This document shows, one piece after another, positions 1 to 12,200 of a stretch of 64,000 nucleotides of DNA (its first letter is position 1; each line of letters starts with the position of its first letter). The notes beneath the pieces were generated by a model. The model ran no database searches and was not told the DNA's origin. It saw only the letters and a list, made by a program, of their open reading frames with translations. Where the stretch lies: positions 62,001 to 126,000 of the forward strand of contig NZ_VMNK01000014.1 in NCBI RefSeq assembly GCF_007625155.1, given 5' to 3'. This stretch comes from Denitromonas halophila. Lineage in GTDB: Bacteria; Pseudomonadota; Gammaproteobacteria; Burkholderiales; Rhodocyclaceae. The position numbers and the translations under genes are program-made.

Positions 1-313
1 GTTGTGCCCGGAAGGGGCGGTGCTGGAGGCCAGTCCGGGGACGTCAATCTGTGACAGTCTGCTCGCCAATGGTATCTCTATCGAGCACGCCTGTGAAAAG
101 AGCTGTGCATGCACAACTTGTCACGTCATTGTGCGCGAGGGCTATGCTTCGCTCGAGGGTGCGGAAGAGCTCGAAGACGATCTGCTCGATCGTGCCTGGG
201 GCTTGGAGCCGACCTCGCGGTTGTCCTGTCAGGCACTCGTTCGAGACACGCCGCTGACGGTCGAGATTCCGAAATACACCATTAATATGGTCAGCGAGGG
301 CAAACACGGATGA
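1..313 (+). CDS. fdx: ISC-type [2Fe-2S] ferredoxin, 5' truncated by window edge
   Basis: Adrenodoxin-type ferredoxin that supplies electrons to the ISC iron-sulfur assembly machinery in the cytoplasm. The visible frame begins inside the protein at the conserved CPEGAV segment, so about ten N-terminal residues lie outside the window; the TTG at position 2 is not the real start. Cluster ligands are visible as the CEKSCACTTC block plus a later Cys in the LSCQ segment, the usual C-x5-C-x2-C-xn-C pattern. The stop overlaps the ATG of iscX (ATGA), the normal end of an isc operon. The family assignment is firm. Confidence 0.93.
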   Translation, partial: LCPEGAVLEASPGTSICDSLLANGISIEHACEKSCACTTCHVIVREGYASLEGAEELEDDLLDRAWGLEPTSRLSCQALVRDTPLTVEIPKYTINMVSEGKHG

Positions 314-504
314 AGTGGACCGAAGTCGAAGAGATTGCCATTCAGCTGTCGGACGCCCACCCCGAGGTGGACCCGACCAAGGTGAATTTTGTCGATCTGA
401 TGAACTGGGTGCTTGCGCTGCCCGAGTTCAATGACGATCCGGCTCGCTGTGGCGAACGGATTCTCGAAGGCATTCAGCAGGCCTGGATCGACGAGCTCGC
501 CTGA
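310..504 (+). CDS. iscX: IscX, Fe-S assembly accessory protein
   Basis: Small acidic protein of 64 residues that binds iron and the cysteine desulfurase IscS and modulates Fe-S cluster assembly (family knowledge). The length and the opening MKWTEVEEIA, with the later VNFVDLMNWV helix and the EGIQQAWIDE tail, are typical of IscX/YfhJ. It is translationally coupled to fdx through a 4-base ATGA overlap and is the last gene of the isc operon, whose earlier genes lie left of the window. It ends 19 bases from the convergent response regulator gene. Confidence 0.93.
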   Translation: MKWTEVEEIAIQLSDAHPEVDPTKVNFVDLMNWVLALPEFNDDPARCGERILEGIQQAWIDELA

Positions 505-523
505 GCGCGACCTCGATACCCGA

Positions 524-982
524 TCAGGCGCCGGTGCCGGGTGCAGGCTCTGAGGACTCGTTCAGCGACAGCCAATAGACGCCGAGCTGGCCCACCGCCT
601 GGATGAAGCGTTCGAAGTCGACCGGCTTCCGGATGTAGCTGTTCGCACCCAAGCGATACGCTTCGGTGATGTCCTGTTGTTCTTTTGACGTGGTGAGTAC
701 GACCACCGGCAAGAGCGCCGTCGCCTCGTTGGCGCGAATTCGGCGCAGCACTTCCAGGCCGTCGATACGCGGCAATTTCAGGTCGAGCAGAATGACTGCC
801 GGCATCGGGTTGTTCTTGCGCCCTTCGTGGCTACCCGTGCCAAAGAGGTAGTCGAGTGCCTCGACCCCATCGCGCGCGACCACGACCGGGTTGGGGATCT
901 TGTTTTTGCTGAAGGCCCGCAAGGTAAGAGCTTCATCGTCCGGGTTGTCCTCAACGAGAAGAATAGGGCGCTCGGTAGGCAT
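524..982 (-). CDS. single-domain response regulator, Rcp1-like
   Basis: Stand-alone receiver domain of 152 residues with no output domain. The acidic pair E11/D12, phosphoacceptor D67 in VILLDL, the T97/T98 switch position and K119 in IRKP are all intact. The VEDNPDDEALT opening and the long insert before beta-3 are characteristic of Rcp1-type regulators that pair with phytochrome-class kinases. The ATG at 982 follows AGGAG at good spacing; a longer frame from 1162 would run into the kinase gene. It starts 26 bases after the stop of the PAS histidine kinase and is almost certainly its phosphoacceptor. How the output is delivered, by protein interaction or as a phosphorelay step, cannot be read from sequence. 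Confidence 0.9.
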   Translation of the reverse strand: MPTERPILLVEDNPDDEALTLRAFSKNKIPNPVVVARDGVEALDYLFGTGSHEGRKNNPMPAVILLDLKLPRIDGLEVLRRIRANEATALLPVVVLTTSKEQQDITEAYRLGANSYIRKPVDFERFIQAVGQLGVYWLSLNESSEPAPGTGA

Positions 983-1008
983 GCATACTCCTGAACTCGG
1001 CAGGGGAA

Positions 1009-3609
1009 TCAGCCGAGGGTAAAGAAAAAGGTGGCGCCGCGACCGACCTGGGCGTCGGCCCAGACGCGGCCGCCGTGGCGATGGATGATCCGGCTGACGG
1101 TGGCCAGTCCAATGCCGGTGCCCGGATAATCCGATTCGCGATGCAGGCGCTGAAAAGCGCAAAACAGTTTACTGGCATAGCGCATGTCAAAACCTGCGCC
1201 GTTATCCTTGGCAAAATACACCGTCTCGCCATCTTGCTGCAAGCAACCGATTTCCAGTCTTGCGGACGGGTTCTGGCTCGTGAATTTCCATGCGTTACGA
1301 ATAAGATTGCTCATGGCGATACGAAGCAGGCTGCGGTCACCATGCACCGGAAGCTCATCTGGCACGCTGAGTGAGACGCTACGCTCTGGCTGCTCCTGTC
1401 GAAGCTCCGCTTCGATGTCGTGGACAAGTGTTGCCAGGTTGAAATCTGACCGGCGCATCTCGTCGCGTGTCACACGCGAGAGTTTGAGCAGATCGTCGAT
1501 GAGCTGCTGCATGCGATGAGTGGCGCTGCGAATGCGCTGCAGGTAGCCCAGCGCGTTCGGGTCGAGCTGCGGTCGATAGTCCTCTTCGAGCATGCGCGAG
1601 AAACCGTCGATGCCCCGTAGCGGCGCGCTCAGATCGTGGGATACCGAATAGCTGAAGGATTCGAGTTCCTGGTTGGCGACGGTCAGCTCGGCAGTGCGCT
1701 CGCGTACGCGTGTTTCAAGTGCCGTATTGAGCGCCTGAACTTCACGTTCGGCAGCCAGCCGTTTGCTGATGTCGACGCCAACACCGACCAGATGGCTCAC
1801 CCCTTGCAGCTCAACCCGAATGATCGTGAATACGTAGGGAATGCCCGCGTCGTCCGTTGCACTCAAGCGCGCGTCAATGGTGGCGTGCTCGGTGCGCAGG
1901 GCTTGCATCAAGGCGCTCTGAAAGTTGAGGCGATCATCCGGGTGGAACAGGCTTCGGATGATGAGGTGTTCCATCTGCTCGGCGGGGGTGCCGGTCACGT
2001 TTTCCAGGTTGTGGTTCCAGCGAAGGATGCGGCCGCTGGCCTCAAGCAGGAAGAACACGCCGGGCAGGCTCTTGACGACCGCATCGGACAGTCCGTGGGC
2101 GTCGCGCAAGGCCGCGCTGGTGGTTTTCAGGTCGGTGGTGTCGGCAAAGATCCACAAGGCGCCGGCGTCGGGCGTGTCGGGCTTGATCAGGCGCCCCGTG
2201 ACATAAAACCAGCGTCGAACGCCGTCGTGGCGGGCCAGCTGCATCTCGCGCGTGACTTGTGATTCACCGGCCGCGAGTTGCAGGCTCTGCAAGCCGAGTT
2301 GCGCCAGGGACTCACCAGAGACGGATTCGCCCGATGACGCAAACCACTCAAGAAAACGTTGATTGGCGTTGGCAATGCGTTGGCTCTCGACGAACACGAT
2401 GCCGACTGGCACGTTGTCCAGAATCGCCTGCTTCTCGGTCAACAGCGCGCGAATGCTCTCCTGCGCCTGGCGTTGCTCGGTGATGTCGCTGCTCGCGCCA
2501 GCGAACCGGACGACGTCGCCCGCGTCATCCCACACTGCTTCGCCGCGGTGGCGGAACCAGCGATAGCTGCCGTCCTTGTGGCGGAGCCGGCACGCCACGT
2601 CGTAGGGGTCGCGCGTTGTGAAGTGCGATGTTACGGCCGCTTCGATGCGTTCGCGATCGTCGGGGTGAATCAGCGCGAGGAAGCTGTCGCGCTGGTTGGG
2701 CAGTTCGTCGTCGCGATAGCCGAGGAGCTGCTTGTAGCGCGGCGACATGTAGTAGCGCTCGAGTCGCAGGTTCCAGTCCCAGATACCGTCGGACGAGCCG
2801 CGGATGGCGTAGTAGAGGCGCTCTTCACTTTCCCGTCGGGCCGCTTCGGATTGCTTTTGCGCCTGGATGTCGGTGATCGAGCCGGCGTAGCGGTCGGCTT
2901 TGCCTTCCTTGTTCCAGCGCGCCTGTCCGCGTCCGCGAAACCAGCGGTAATTGCCATCGCGACAGCGCAGCCGATAGGACTCGTCAAATGGACTCTTGTG
3001 TTCGAGGTGGGCGTATTGCGCCGAGAGCACGCGCTCCCGATCGTCGGGGTGCAAGGCGGTCGAGAAGAAGAAGCCGCGTCGAAATTCGGCTTCGTCGGTA
3101 TAGCCGAGCAATTTGCGGAAACGGGGTGAAAAGTACACCTCGTTGGCCAGCAGGTCCCAGTCCCAGATGCCGTCCGAGGTGCCTTCAATGACCAGTGACA
3201 GGCGGGCATCCTTGCCACGCATCCGTTTGAATTGATAGGCCAGCTGCTCGGCCATCTGGTCAAAACTGCGGCCGAGTTCGCCGATTTCGTCCGGGGCATC
3301 GTCCTGGATGCGGACCTTGAGCTGTCCTTTGGCGAATCGCTTTCCGGCTTCGCGAAGGCGTTGGAGGCGGCGGATGAGTGGCGTGGTGGCGAGTGCGACG
3401 ATCAGTCCGGACAGGACGACGGCAATTCCGCCGACGAGCAGCATGCGTTGCCAGTAGCGATCGTAGTCGGCCGGTGTCCCGATGGCGTCGGGGGTGAGCC
3501 ATTGCCAGCTCGCCAGCGCAATGCCAAGAATTGTCAGGCACTGGATGGTGATGACCAGCCCGATCAAGGCGATGCGCAAGCGGGTCGGTGCAAACCGTCG
3601 CGGGTTCAT
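1009..3609 (-). CDS. membrane multi-PAS sensor histidine kinase
   Basis: Transmembrane sensor kinase of 866 residues. Two N-terminal membrane helices (about 11-35 and 56-78) enclose only a 20-residue outer loop, so sensing is probably cytoplasmic or membrane-based. A HAMP linker follows (about 78-130), then two PAS/PAC units of the PAS_3 type (starting near 136 and 265, both with a SDGIWDW motif), two further PAS units (near 395 and 515), a HisKA domain with the phospho-His in SVSHDLSAPLRG (near 657), and an ATPase domain with an N box (NLIRNAWKF), DNGAGFD and GTGIGLA. The dimerisation/ATPase type matches phytochrome-like bacterial kinases. It lies downstream of prmB and directly upstream of the Rcp1-like regulator. 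The ligand is unknown. Confidence 0.92.
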   Translation of the reverse strand: MNPRRFAPTRLRIALIGLVITIQCLTILGIALASWQWLTPDAIGTPADYDRYWQRMLLVGGIAVVLSGLIVALATTPLIRRLQRLREAGKRFAKGQLKVRIQDDAPDEIGELGRSFDQMAEQLAYQFKRMRGKDARLSLVIEGTSDGIWDWDLLANEVYFSPRFRKLLGYTDEAEFRRGFFFSTALHPDDRERVLSAQYAHLEHKSPFDESYRLRCRDGNYRWFRGRGQARWNKEGKADRYAGSITDIQAQKQSEAARRESEERLYYAIRGSSDGIWDWNLRLERYYMSPRYKQLLGYRDDELPNQRDSFLALIHPDDRERIEAAVTSHFTTRDPYDVACRLRHKDGSYRWFRHRGEAVWDDAGDVVRFAGASSDITEQRQAQESIRALLTEKQAILDNVPVGIVFVESQRIANANQRFLEWFASSGESVSGESLAQLGLQSLQLAAGESQVTREMQLARHDGVRRWFYVTGRLIKPDTPDAGALWIFADTTDLKTTSAALRDAHGLSDAVVKSLPGVFFLLEASGRILRWNHNLENVTGTPAEQMEHLIIRSLFHPDDRLNFQSALMQALRTEHATIDARLSATDDAGIPYVFTIIRVELQGVSHLVGVGVDISKRLAAEREVQALNTALETRVRERTAELTVANQELESFSYSVSHDLSAPLRGIDGFSRMLEEDYRPQLDPNALGYLQRIRSATHRMQQLIDDLLKLSRVTRDEMRRSDFNLATLVHDIEAELRQEQPERSVSLSVPDELPVHGDRSLLRIAMSNLIRNAWKFTSQNPSARLEIGCLQQDGETVYFAKDNGAGFDMRYASKLFCAFQRLHRESDYPGTGIGLATVSRIIHRHGGRVWADAQVGRGATFFFTLG

Positions 3610-3686
3610 CAGCGCAACACCATCTCGGCGTCGGGACTCGCCTTCATCTCAAGCCCGTCGGGCAGCGGGCTGCTCTCTCCAGGGGC

Positions 3687-4618
3687 TCACGGCAGTTCAT
3701 CTTCGCGCAGCAGGAAGACCATGTCTTCGGCGTGATCGTCGGACAGCCAGGTCAGCGGTAGATCGGGAAACGCCGCTTCGACCAGATGACGGTTGTGGCC
3801 GACCTCGACCATCAGCAGGCCGCCAGGATTGAGGTGCGCACGGGCTTGGGCGATCAGCGAACGCACTACATCGAGGCCATCGTCACCGGCGGCCAGCGCC
3901 ATTTCGGGCTCGTGCAGGTATTCTGCAGGCAGGGCGGCCATTGCTTCGGCGGTGACATAGGGCGGATTGCTGAGGATCAGGTCGTAGCGTTGTCCGGCCA
4001 GCGGGGCGAGCGCGTCGCCCTGGTGCAGATGCACCTGCGCTTCAAGCCCGTAATCCGCGACGTTGTCGGTGGCCACGGCCAGGGCATCGGCGGACAGGTC
4101 GACCGCGTCGACCTCGGCGTTCGGGAAGGTGTGCGCCATCATGATCGCGAGGCAACCGGAGCCGGTACATACGTCGGCCACGCGGGTGACGGTCTCCGGG
4201 TCGTCAATCCACGGTGACAGACCGTCGGCGAGCAGGGCAGCGAAGTAGGAGCGTGGCACGATGACCCGCGGGTCGACCTTGAAGCGGTAGCCGGCCAGCC
4301 AGGCTTCGCCGGTCAGGTAGGCGGCAGGCATGCGCGATTCGACGCGGCGGTCGATGATCTCAAGGAGCGTTTCACGTTCGTCGAGCGGAATGCAGGCGTC
4401 CATGAAGGGCTCGAGCCGGTCGAGCGGCAAGGCCAGGGTGTGCAGCATGAGGTAAACCGCTTCGTCCCAGGCGTTGTCGGTGCCGTGGCCGAAAAACAGT
4501 TGCGCCCGATTGAAGCGGGTGACGGCGTAACGCAGCCAGTCACGCAGGGTGACCAGTTCGACCAGCGGGCCGCTGTGGTCGTGGTCTTCGTGGTCGTGAT
4601 CGTGTTCGTCGTGGCTCA

Positions 4619-4619
<1 letters not shown>
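3687..4619 (-). CDS. prmB: ribosomal protein uL3 glutamine N5-methyltransferase
   Basis: SAM-dependent methyltransferase of 310 residues that modifies a glutamine of ribosomal protein L3. The SAM-binding motif is at VADVCTGSGCLAI (about 147-159) and the family catalytic NPPY is at 218-221. The N-terminal substrate-recognition domain is present. The start overlaps the dapE stop (ATGA), so the two genes are translationally coupled. The first 17 residues are unusual: a His/Asp/Glu run with six His, which I do not associate with PrmB generally. PrmC would be the main alternative, but the length and the PxSYFAALL-type segment favour PrmB. Confidence 0.92.
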
Positions 4620-5797
<1,178 letters not shown>

Positions 5798-6979
5798 TCA
5801 GCGATCTTCGAGGTTCAAGGTGAATTCGCTGAAGGAGGCGCCGTCCGGCTGGGTGCTTTCAAAATCGATGATGCCGTTGTGCTGACGCTTTGGCGGGGGC
5901 TGGTCGCTGGTGTCGGTGCTGATCTGCGAGTTGTTGATCAGCCAGGACAGGTTGGTGGGCGAATCGGCGTGCGCCAAGGCTTCGTCGAGCGTGATGATCT
6001 TTTCGCGGTAGAGGCGGAACAGGTCTTGCTCGAAGGTTTGCGAGCCCGGGGCAAGTGTCTGCTCCATGGCTTCCTTGATGCTGCTGATCTCGCCGCGTTC
6101 GATCAGCTCGGCCACATGGCGGGTGTTCAACAGCAGCTCGACCGAGGGTAGGCGCAGCCCGTCAGGACGGCGCACCAGGCGCTGGGAAATGATGCACTTG
6201 AGCGCGACCGCCAGATCGAGGTAGAGCAGCGGGCGGTTTTCCAGCGGGAAGAAGTTCACGATGCGGTTCAGCGCGTGATAGGCGTTGTTGGCGTGCAATG
6301 TGGCCAGGCAGAGGTGACCGGTTTGCGCATAGGCCAGCGCGGCCTGCATGGTGTCCTTGTCGCGGATTTCGCCAATCAGGATGCAGTCGGGCGCTTGACG
6401 CATGGCGTTGCGCAGTGCTTCGTGCCAGTCGTGCGTGTCGATGCCGATTTCACGCTGGTTGATGATCGACTTGCGGTGCTTGAAGAGGTATTCGATCGGG
6501 TCTTCGATGGTCAGGATGTGACCTGTCCGGTTGCGGTTCCGGTGGTCGATCATCGAGGCCATGGTGGTCGACTTGCCCGAGCCGGTGGCGCCCACGACCA
6601 GCACCAGACCACGCTTTTCCATGATGATGTCGGCGAGCTTTTCAGGCAGCTTGAGCGAATCGAGCGTGGGGATGTCGCCACGGATGAAACGCACCACGAT
6701 GGCCACGCTGTTGCGTTGCCAGAAGAGGTTCACCCGGAAGTTGCCCACATCACGCCGACCGAAGGAGAGATTCATCTCCTTGTCTTTGTCGAAGCGCACC
6801 GCCTGCTCTGGCGCCATGATCTCGTCGGCCATGCGCCGGATCATCGTCGGCTCCATCATCTGCTGATTGATGGGCAGGGTTTCGCCTTCAATCTTGATGT
6901 GGATGGGGACGCCGGCCGTGATGAAGATGTCCGAAGCGTTCTTCTCGGCCATCAGGGTGAACAGCTTGTCGAGGATCAT
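5798..6979 (-). CDS. pilU: PilU-type twitching motility ATPase
   Basis: Hexameric retraction ATPase of type IV pili, 393 residues. Visible motifs are Walker A GATGSGKST (130-138), the Asp-box region around TIEDPIEY, Walker B LIGEIRD (201-207) and the His box LATLHANNA. The length exceeds PilT (about 345) because of a C-terminal tail of roughly 45 residues, and the early KEMNLSFG segment is typical of PilU. ATG 6979 begins the conserved MILDKLFTLM; an in-frame extension to 7105 runs into dapD and is rejected. No pilT is next to it; its place between dapD and dapE is a layout I recall in Rhodocyclales. PilU normally works with PilT, so pilT is expected elsewhere. Confidence 0.92.
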   Translation of the reverse strand: MILDKLFTLMAEKNASDIFITAGVPIHIKIEGETLPINQQMMEPTMIRRMADEIMAPEQAVRFDKDKEMNLSFGRRDVGNFRVNLFWQRNSVAIVVRFIRGDIPTLDSLKLPEKLADIIMEKRGLVLVVGATGSGKSTTMASMIDHRNRNRTGHILTIEDPIEYLFKHRKSIINQREIGIDTHDWHEALRNAMRQAPDCILIGEIRDKDTMQAALAYAQTGHLCLATLHANNAYHALNRIVNFFPLENRPLLYLDLAVALKCIISQRLVRRPDGLRLPSVELLLNTRHVAELIERGEISSIKEAMEQTLAPGSQTFEQDLFRLYREKIITLDEALAHADSPTNLSWLINNSQISTDTSDQPPPKRQHNGIIDFESTQPDGASFSEFTLNLEDR

Positions 6980-7046
6980 CGCGTGCACTTCCTGGCGGGT
7001 TATACAGTCGTTCGGGGCAGGCAACAGCCCGCCCCAGCGGTGTGAA

Positions 7047-7868
7047 TCAAGCGCCGCGCAGCAACTCGTTGATGCCAGTCTTGGCGCGGGTTTGCGCGTC
7101 GACACGCTTGACGATCACGGCGCAGTACAGGCTGTACTTCCCGTCGGCGGAGGGCAGGCTACCCGGGACTACGACGGCGCCCGACGGCACGCGGCCGTAG
7201 GTCACCGAGCCGGTTTCGCGGTCGTAAATCTTGGTGCTTTGACCGAGATACACGCCCATCGAGAGCACAGCATTCTCTTCGATAACGACACCTTCGACGA
7301 CTTCTGAACGGGCGCCGACAAAGACATTGTCTTCGATGATGACGGGGCCGGCCTGGACGGGTTCGAGCACGCCACCGATGCCCACGCCACCCGACAGATG
7401 CACGTTCTTACCGATCTGTGCGCAGGAGCCTACGGTGGCCCAAGTGTCGACCATGGTGCCTTCATCGACATAGGCGCCGATGTTCACATAGGAGGGCATC
7501 AGCACCACGTTCTTGCCGATGAAGCTGCCCTTGCGCGCAGTGGCGGGCGGCACCACGCGGAAGCCGCCTTGCTGGAACTGCTCGGGCGTGTAATCACCGA
7601 ATTTGGTGGGGACCTTGTCGTAGAAGTTGGTCGAGCCGCCTGGCATGATTCCGTTGTCGCGCAGGCGGAAAGAGATCAGCACGGCCTTCTTGACCCACTG
7701 ATTGACCACCCACTGGCCGTCGACTTTCTGCGCCACGCGCAGGCTGCCGTTGTCCAGGCCGGCGATGACTTCTTCGACGGCTTCGCGGATTTCGGCCGGC
7801 GCGCTGGTCGGCGACAGGCTGGCGCGGTTGTCAAAGGCGGTGTCGATGATCTGTTGGAGTTGTTGCAT
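7047..7868 (-). CDS. dapD: tetrahydrodipicolinate N-succinyltransferase
   Basis: Trimeric left-handed beta-helix enzyme of 273 residues that transfers succinyl from succinyl-CoA to tetrahydrodipicolinate, the first dedicated step of the succinylase DAP pathway. Hexapeptide repeats run through the middle ([20 protein letters not shown] region and onward), and the conserved [11 protein letters not shown] segment is present. ATG 7868 starts MQQLQQIID and is preceded by an AAGGGA Shine-Dalgarno; a longer frame to 7961 overlaps dapC and has no support. The length is exactly that of the family. The gene lies 41 bases after dapC. Confidence 0.95.
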   Translation of the reverse strand: MQQLQQIIDTAFDNRASLSPTSAPAEIREAVEEVIAGLDNGSLRVAQKVDGQWVVNQWVKKAVLISFRLRDNGIMPGGSTNFYDKVPTKFGDYTPEQFQQGGFRVVPPATARKGSFIGKNVVLMPSYVNIGAYVDEGTMVDTWATVGSCAQIGKNVHLSGGVGIGGVLEPVQAGPVIIEDNVFVGARSEVVEGVVIEENAVLSMGVYLGQSTKIYDRETGSVTYGRVPSGAVVVPGSLPSADGKYSLYCAVIVKRVDAQTRAKTGINELLRGA

Positions 7869-7909
7869 GGGGGGGTGTCCCTTTGTCGATGATTTGAAAT
7901 GGCGTTGAT

Positions 7910-9106
7910 TTATTGGCCGGCGCGGCAGAAGGCGACGATGCGTTCGGCCGCCTCCAGGCACTCGTCAGGTGCGGCCACCAGCGCGATGCGTACATAGCCG
8001 GCGCCGGGGTTGAGTCCATTGGCTTCGCGGGCCAGGTAGCTGCCCGGCAGAACCGTCACATTATATTCAGCCTGCAGGCCGCGGGCGAAATCGGTGTCCG
8101 AGCCCGGCGTGCGCGCCCACAGGTAAAAACCGGCGTCGGGCTTCTGCACGCCCAGCCACGGGGCCAGCATTGGGGTGATCCGGTCGAACTTTTCGCGGTA
8201 CAGGCGACGGTTCTCGATCACATGGGCTTCGTCGTTCCAGGCGGCGATGGACGCTTCCTGCACCGACGGGCTCATGGCGCAGCCGTGGTAGGTGCGATAG
8301 CGCAGGAACTGTTTGAGCACGGCGGCATCGCCTGCCACGAAACCCGAGCGCAGGCCCGGCACGTTGGAGCGTTTCGACAGGCTGGAGAACACCACCACAT
8401 TGCGGAAGTCGGTGCGGCCAAGCTGCCAGGCGGCCTCCAGCGCGCCCAGCGGCGGTGAGGCTTCATCAAAATAGATCTCCGAGTAGCACTCGTCGGCCGC
8501 GATGACAAAGCCGTGTTCGTCCGACAGGGCAAACAGCGTGCGCCATTCGTCCAGCGACATTACGTGGCCGGTGGGGTTGCCGGGCGAGCACACATACACC
8601 AGCTGAACGGTGCGCCAGGTGTCGGCATCAACGCCGCTGATGTCAAAGCTGAAGTCGGACGAGGCCACCGTGTTGATGAATAACGGCTGCGCGCCGGCAA
8701 GCAGGGCGGCGCCTTCGTAGATTTGATAGAACGGATTCGGGCACATCACCCGTGCATTCGGCTGGGTGCGATCAACCACGCATTGGGCGAAGGCAAACAA
8801 GGCCTCGCGCGAGCCGGTGACCGGTAGCACCTGGGTTTCTGCCGAAACGGCATCCAGACCGTAGCGGCGCATCAGCCAGTCGACGATGGTCTGGCGCAGG
8901 GCGGGGGTGCCGGTGGTCAGCGGGTAGTTGGCCAGGCCATTGAGATTGGCCGCCAGCGCGTCGGTGATGAGCTTGGGCGTGTCGTGGCGCGGCTCGCCGA
9001 TCGACAAGCGGATGGCGCTGTGCGGCGAGTCGGTGGGCAGTCCTTCGAAGAGCGTGCGCAGTTTTTCAAACGGGTAGGGCTGGAGTCGGTCGAGGTCGGG
9101 ATTCAC
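7910..9106 (-). CDS. dapC: succinyldiaminopimelate aminotransferase
   Basis: PLP-dependent class I/II aminotransferase of 398 residues, converting N-succinyl-2-amino-6-ketopimelate to N-succinyl-DAP. The PLP lysine sits in [11 protein letters not shown] and the PLP-phosphate Arg follows in GLRSGF; the substrate-anchoring Arg is in the late GYVRIAL segment. Its position immediately before dapD and dapE is what separates DapC from the many related aminotransferases. It is the first gene of the minus-strand operon; the 158-base gap to smc, transcribed the other way, must hold both promoters. Confidence 0.93.
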   Translation of the reverse strand: MNPDLDRLQPYPFEKLRTLFEGLPTDSPHSAIRLSIGEPRHDTPKLITDALAANLNGLANYPLTTGTPALRQTIVDWLMRRYGLDAVSAETQVLPVTGSREALFAFAQCVVDRTQPNARVMCPNPFYQIYEGAALLAGAQPLFINTVASSDFSFDISGVDADTWRTVQLVYVCSPGNPTGHVMSLDEWRTLFALSDEHGFVIAADECYSEIYFDEASPPLGALEAAWQLGRTDFRNVVVFSSLSKRSNVPGLRSGFVAGDAAVLKQFLRYRTYHGCAMSPSVQEASIAAWNDEAHVIENRRLYREKFDRITPMLAPWLGVQKPDAGFYLWARTPGSDTDFARGLQAEYNVTVLPGSYLAREANGLNPGAGYVRIALVAAPDECLEAAERIVAFCRAGQ

Positions 9107-9264
9107 GGCGGGCTCGATTGGGCGGCGAAAGCGTTACCAAATGTCATCAAAGGCACGCTTGCCGGGCAGTTGAAGTCGGCGAAGATGCTATCATAGCCCG
9201 CTTATCTACCGCGCCGCGCACTTGCGCTCAACCGGCCGCGCATTGTCCGCCAGATCGAACCGCC

Positions 9265-12200
9265 GTGAGACTGTCTCGCCTCAAACTTGCCGGCTTCAAA
9301 ACCTTCGTCGATCCGACCACGGTGTTGTCCCCTGGACAGCTCGTCGGCGTGGTCGGCCCCAACGGTTGCGGCAAATCCAACATCATCGACGCCGTGCGCT
9401 GGGTGCTCGGCGAGACGCGCGCGTCCGCGCTGCGTGGCGCCTCGATGCAGGACGTGATCTTCAACGGCTCGACCACCCGCAAGGCGGTCTCGCGCGCCAG
9501 TGTTGAGCTGGTCTTCGACAACGCCGATGGCAAGGCCGCCGGGCAGTGGTCGCAATATGCCGAGATTGCGGTCAAACGGGTGCTCGATCGCAGCGGCGAT
9601 TCGTCCTACTACATTAATAACGTGCTGGTGCGCCGCAAGGACGTGGTCGATCTGTTCCTGGGCACCGGCTTGGGTCCGCGCGCCTACGCCATCATCGAGC
9701 AGGGCATGATCTCGCGCATCATCGAGGCACGCCCCGAAGAGGTGCGTGGCTTTCTGGAGGAGGCCGCGGGTGTCACCAAGTACCGTGAGCGCCGGCGCGA
9801 GACCGAAGGCCGCCTCTCCGATGCCGGCGAAAACTTGCTGCGTCTTGACGACATCTGTCTCGAACTCGGCGATCGCATCACCCGACTCGAAGGTCAGGCC
9901 GAGATCGCCGAGCGCTATCGCCGGATGCACCACGATCACGCCCAGAAGCAGCAGCTGCTGTGGCTGCTCAAACGCAACGAAGCGCGTGCCGAAAGCGAGC
10001 GCGTCGTTCAGGCGCTCGAAGGCGCCAGCCGTCAGATGGAGTCTGACAGCACCCGGCTCGGCGAGCTGACTGCGGCCATCGACACCGCGCGCGGGGTGCA
10101 TCAAGGTGCAAGCGAGGCGGTGCAGGTCGCGCAGAACGACTTCTTCAACGCGTCGGCCGAAGTCAGCCGGCTCGAAGGCGAGCGTCAGCATCTGGCCGAT
10201 AATCGTCGCCGGCTCGCAGCACGGCTCGAACAGCTCGATGGTGAACACACCCATTGGGCGACGCGGCAGGGGCAATTGATCGAGGAGCAGGCCCGCTGGC
10301 AAGCCCTGCTCGAAGTAGCCGATTTGCGTCTGGCGCAGGCCGAAGCACGGCACGAGGCGGCGGCAGATCGCGTGCCCGAGGCCGAGTCGCACTTTCGAAC
10401 CGCTGAGGCCACGGCCGCGGCGGCGCGTCGTGAGCTGGCGCAGACCGAACAGCAAGCCCGTGTCGAAGAAACCCGCTGCGCCAGCGCTCGACGCGCGCTC
10501 GACGCGCTGCAGGTGCGTCAGACACGGCTCAGCGCCGAAGAAGGGCAGATCGCGGCGCCACCCGAGACCGAGGTGGCCCGCTGCGAGATGCAACTGACAG
10601 CCGCCGAAGACGCATTGCATCAACTCATCGAAGAAAACGACGCGCTGCAAAGCGCGATGCCGGCACAACAGGCGGCGCTCAAGCGCGCAGCCGATGAAGA
10701 GCGCGAGATTCAGCGCCGCCTGACCACTGCCCAGGCGCGTCACGAAGCGCTGGTCCAGCTTCAGCGCAAGGTGAAGCAGCAAGGCGCGCTGGGTGACTGG
10801 TTGCGGCACCGTGGTCTCGAAGGTGCGACCGCGTTGTGGCAACAGCTCGAAGTGGCCGCCGGGTGGGAGAGTGCCGTCGAGGCAGTGTTGCGCGAGCGCC
10901 TGGCTGCGCTGCCGGAGTCGGCCCTGGCCGATCTGGCGGCCTGGCGCGCCGAACCGCCGCCCAGCACGCTCGCGGTCATGCGTGCCGTGGTAGCGCCTCA
11001 TGAAGAGGCGGCGCCCCTGGCTGGTGCGACCCTGCTGATCGCGCATCTGCGCTGCGATGCCTCGCTGTACGGCACCCTCGCGCACTGGCTGGCGGGCGTG
11101 TATGCCGTAGATGATCTCGCCGCCTGGGCGGATCGACGCGACACGCTGGCACCCGGGCAGGTGCTTGTCGCGCCCGACGGCCAATGCCTGACGCGGGACT
11201 GCTTCATCCACTATGTGGCCGATGCACGCACCCATGGCGTGATCGAGCGCGAACGTGAAATTCACGAACTTGATGCCTTGCTCGACACCCTGGCGACCGG
11301 TCACGAGACCGCGCAGGCGGCCGTGGCTGAGGCTGATCGGATCTTTGCGCTGACCCAGGCACGCGCGACGGAGTTGCGTCGTCAGCAGCAGGATCGCCAG
11401 GGCGCGGTGCATCAGGCGCAAGTGGCGCTGCTCAAGCAGACCCAAGCGCGCCAGCGGGCCGAAGAGCAGCAGGCGCGCATTGCCGGCGATCTGTCTGAAA
11501 TCCAGCGTGCGCTGGCGGTCGAGCAGGAGCACCTGAGCGTTGCCGGCAGCGAGTTGTCACGTTGCGAGGCGCTGGTCGAGGTCCTGCGCGAACGCCTCGA
11601 GCATGCCAATACCGTGCGCGCTGATCGCGAAGCGGCGTATCGCGAAGCGCAGAATCAGTTGCAAAGCCTGGCGCGCGACATGAGCGAAGCCGGGTTTTCG
11701 CAGCGCGAGTGCGGCGGCAAGCTCGACGATATCGCGCGCAACCTAGCGCTGGCAGCCGAGCAGTTGGCGCGTATCGCGCAAGAACGCACAGTGCGCGCTG
11801 CCGAGCATGACGCGACCGATCCGTTGGCCGGCGAAGCGGCATTGCAGGCGGCGCTCGAACAGCGCGCCTCGCGCGAAACTGCATTGAGTGCGCGGCGCGA
11901 TCAACTCGCCGAGGCCGCTGCCCAACTCAAGGTATTGGAAGAAGATCGTCTGCGCCTCGAGCAGGCGGCCGCACCGCTGCGCGATCAGGTCGCCGAGTTG
12001 CGCCTGGCGCGTCAGGCCGCCGAATTGGCGCAAGCCCAACACCAGAGCCGTCTGGATGAGGTCGAGGCCGATGAGGCGCTGCTGACACCGCTGCTGGCCG
12101 ATGTGCGCGAAACTGCCTTGCAACGAGACGTCGCCAGTCTGGCGCGGCAGATTGACGCACTTGGCGCGGTCAACCTCGCTGCGCTTGACGAGTTGAAGAG

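Noticed and set aside
9159-9194. Promoter for smc (TTGCCG or TTGAAG with TATCAT)
   Set aside because: Spacings are 24 and 13 bases, outside the usable range; a promoter must exist in this gap but I cannot place it.
9202-11532. Very long open frame (776 codons) antisense to smc
   Set aside because: It mirrors the codon structure of smc in a high-GC genome, has no ribosome site or family resemblance, and smc is certain on the other strand.
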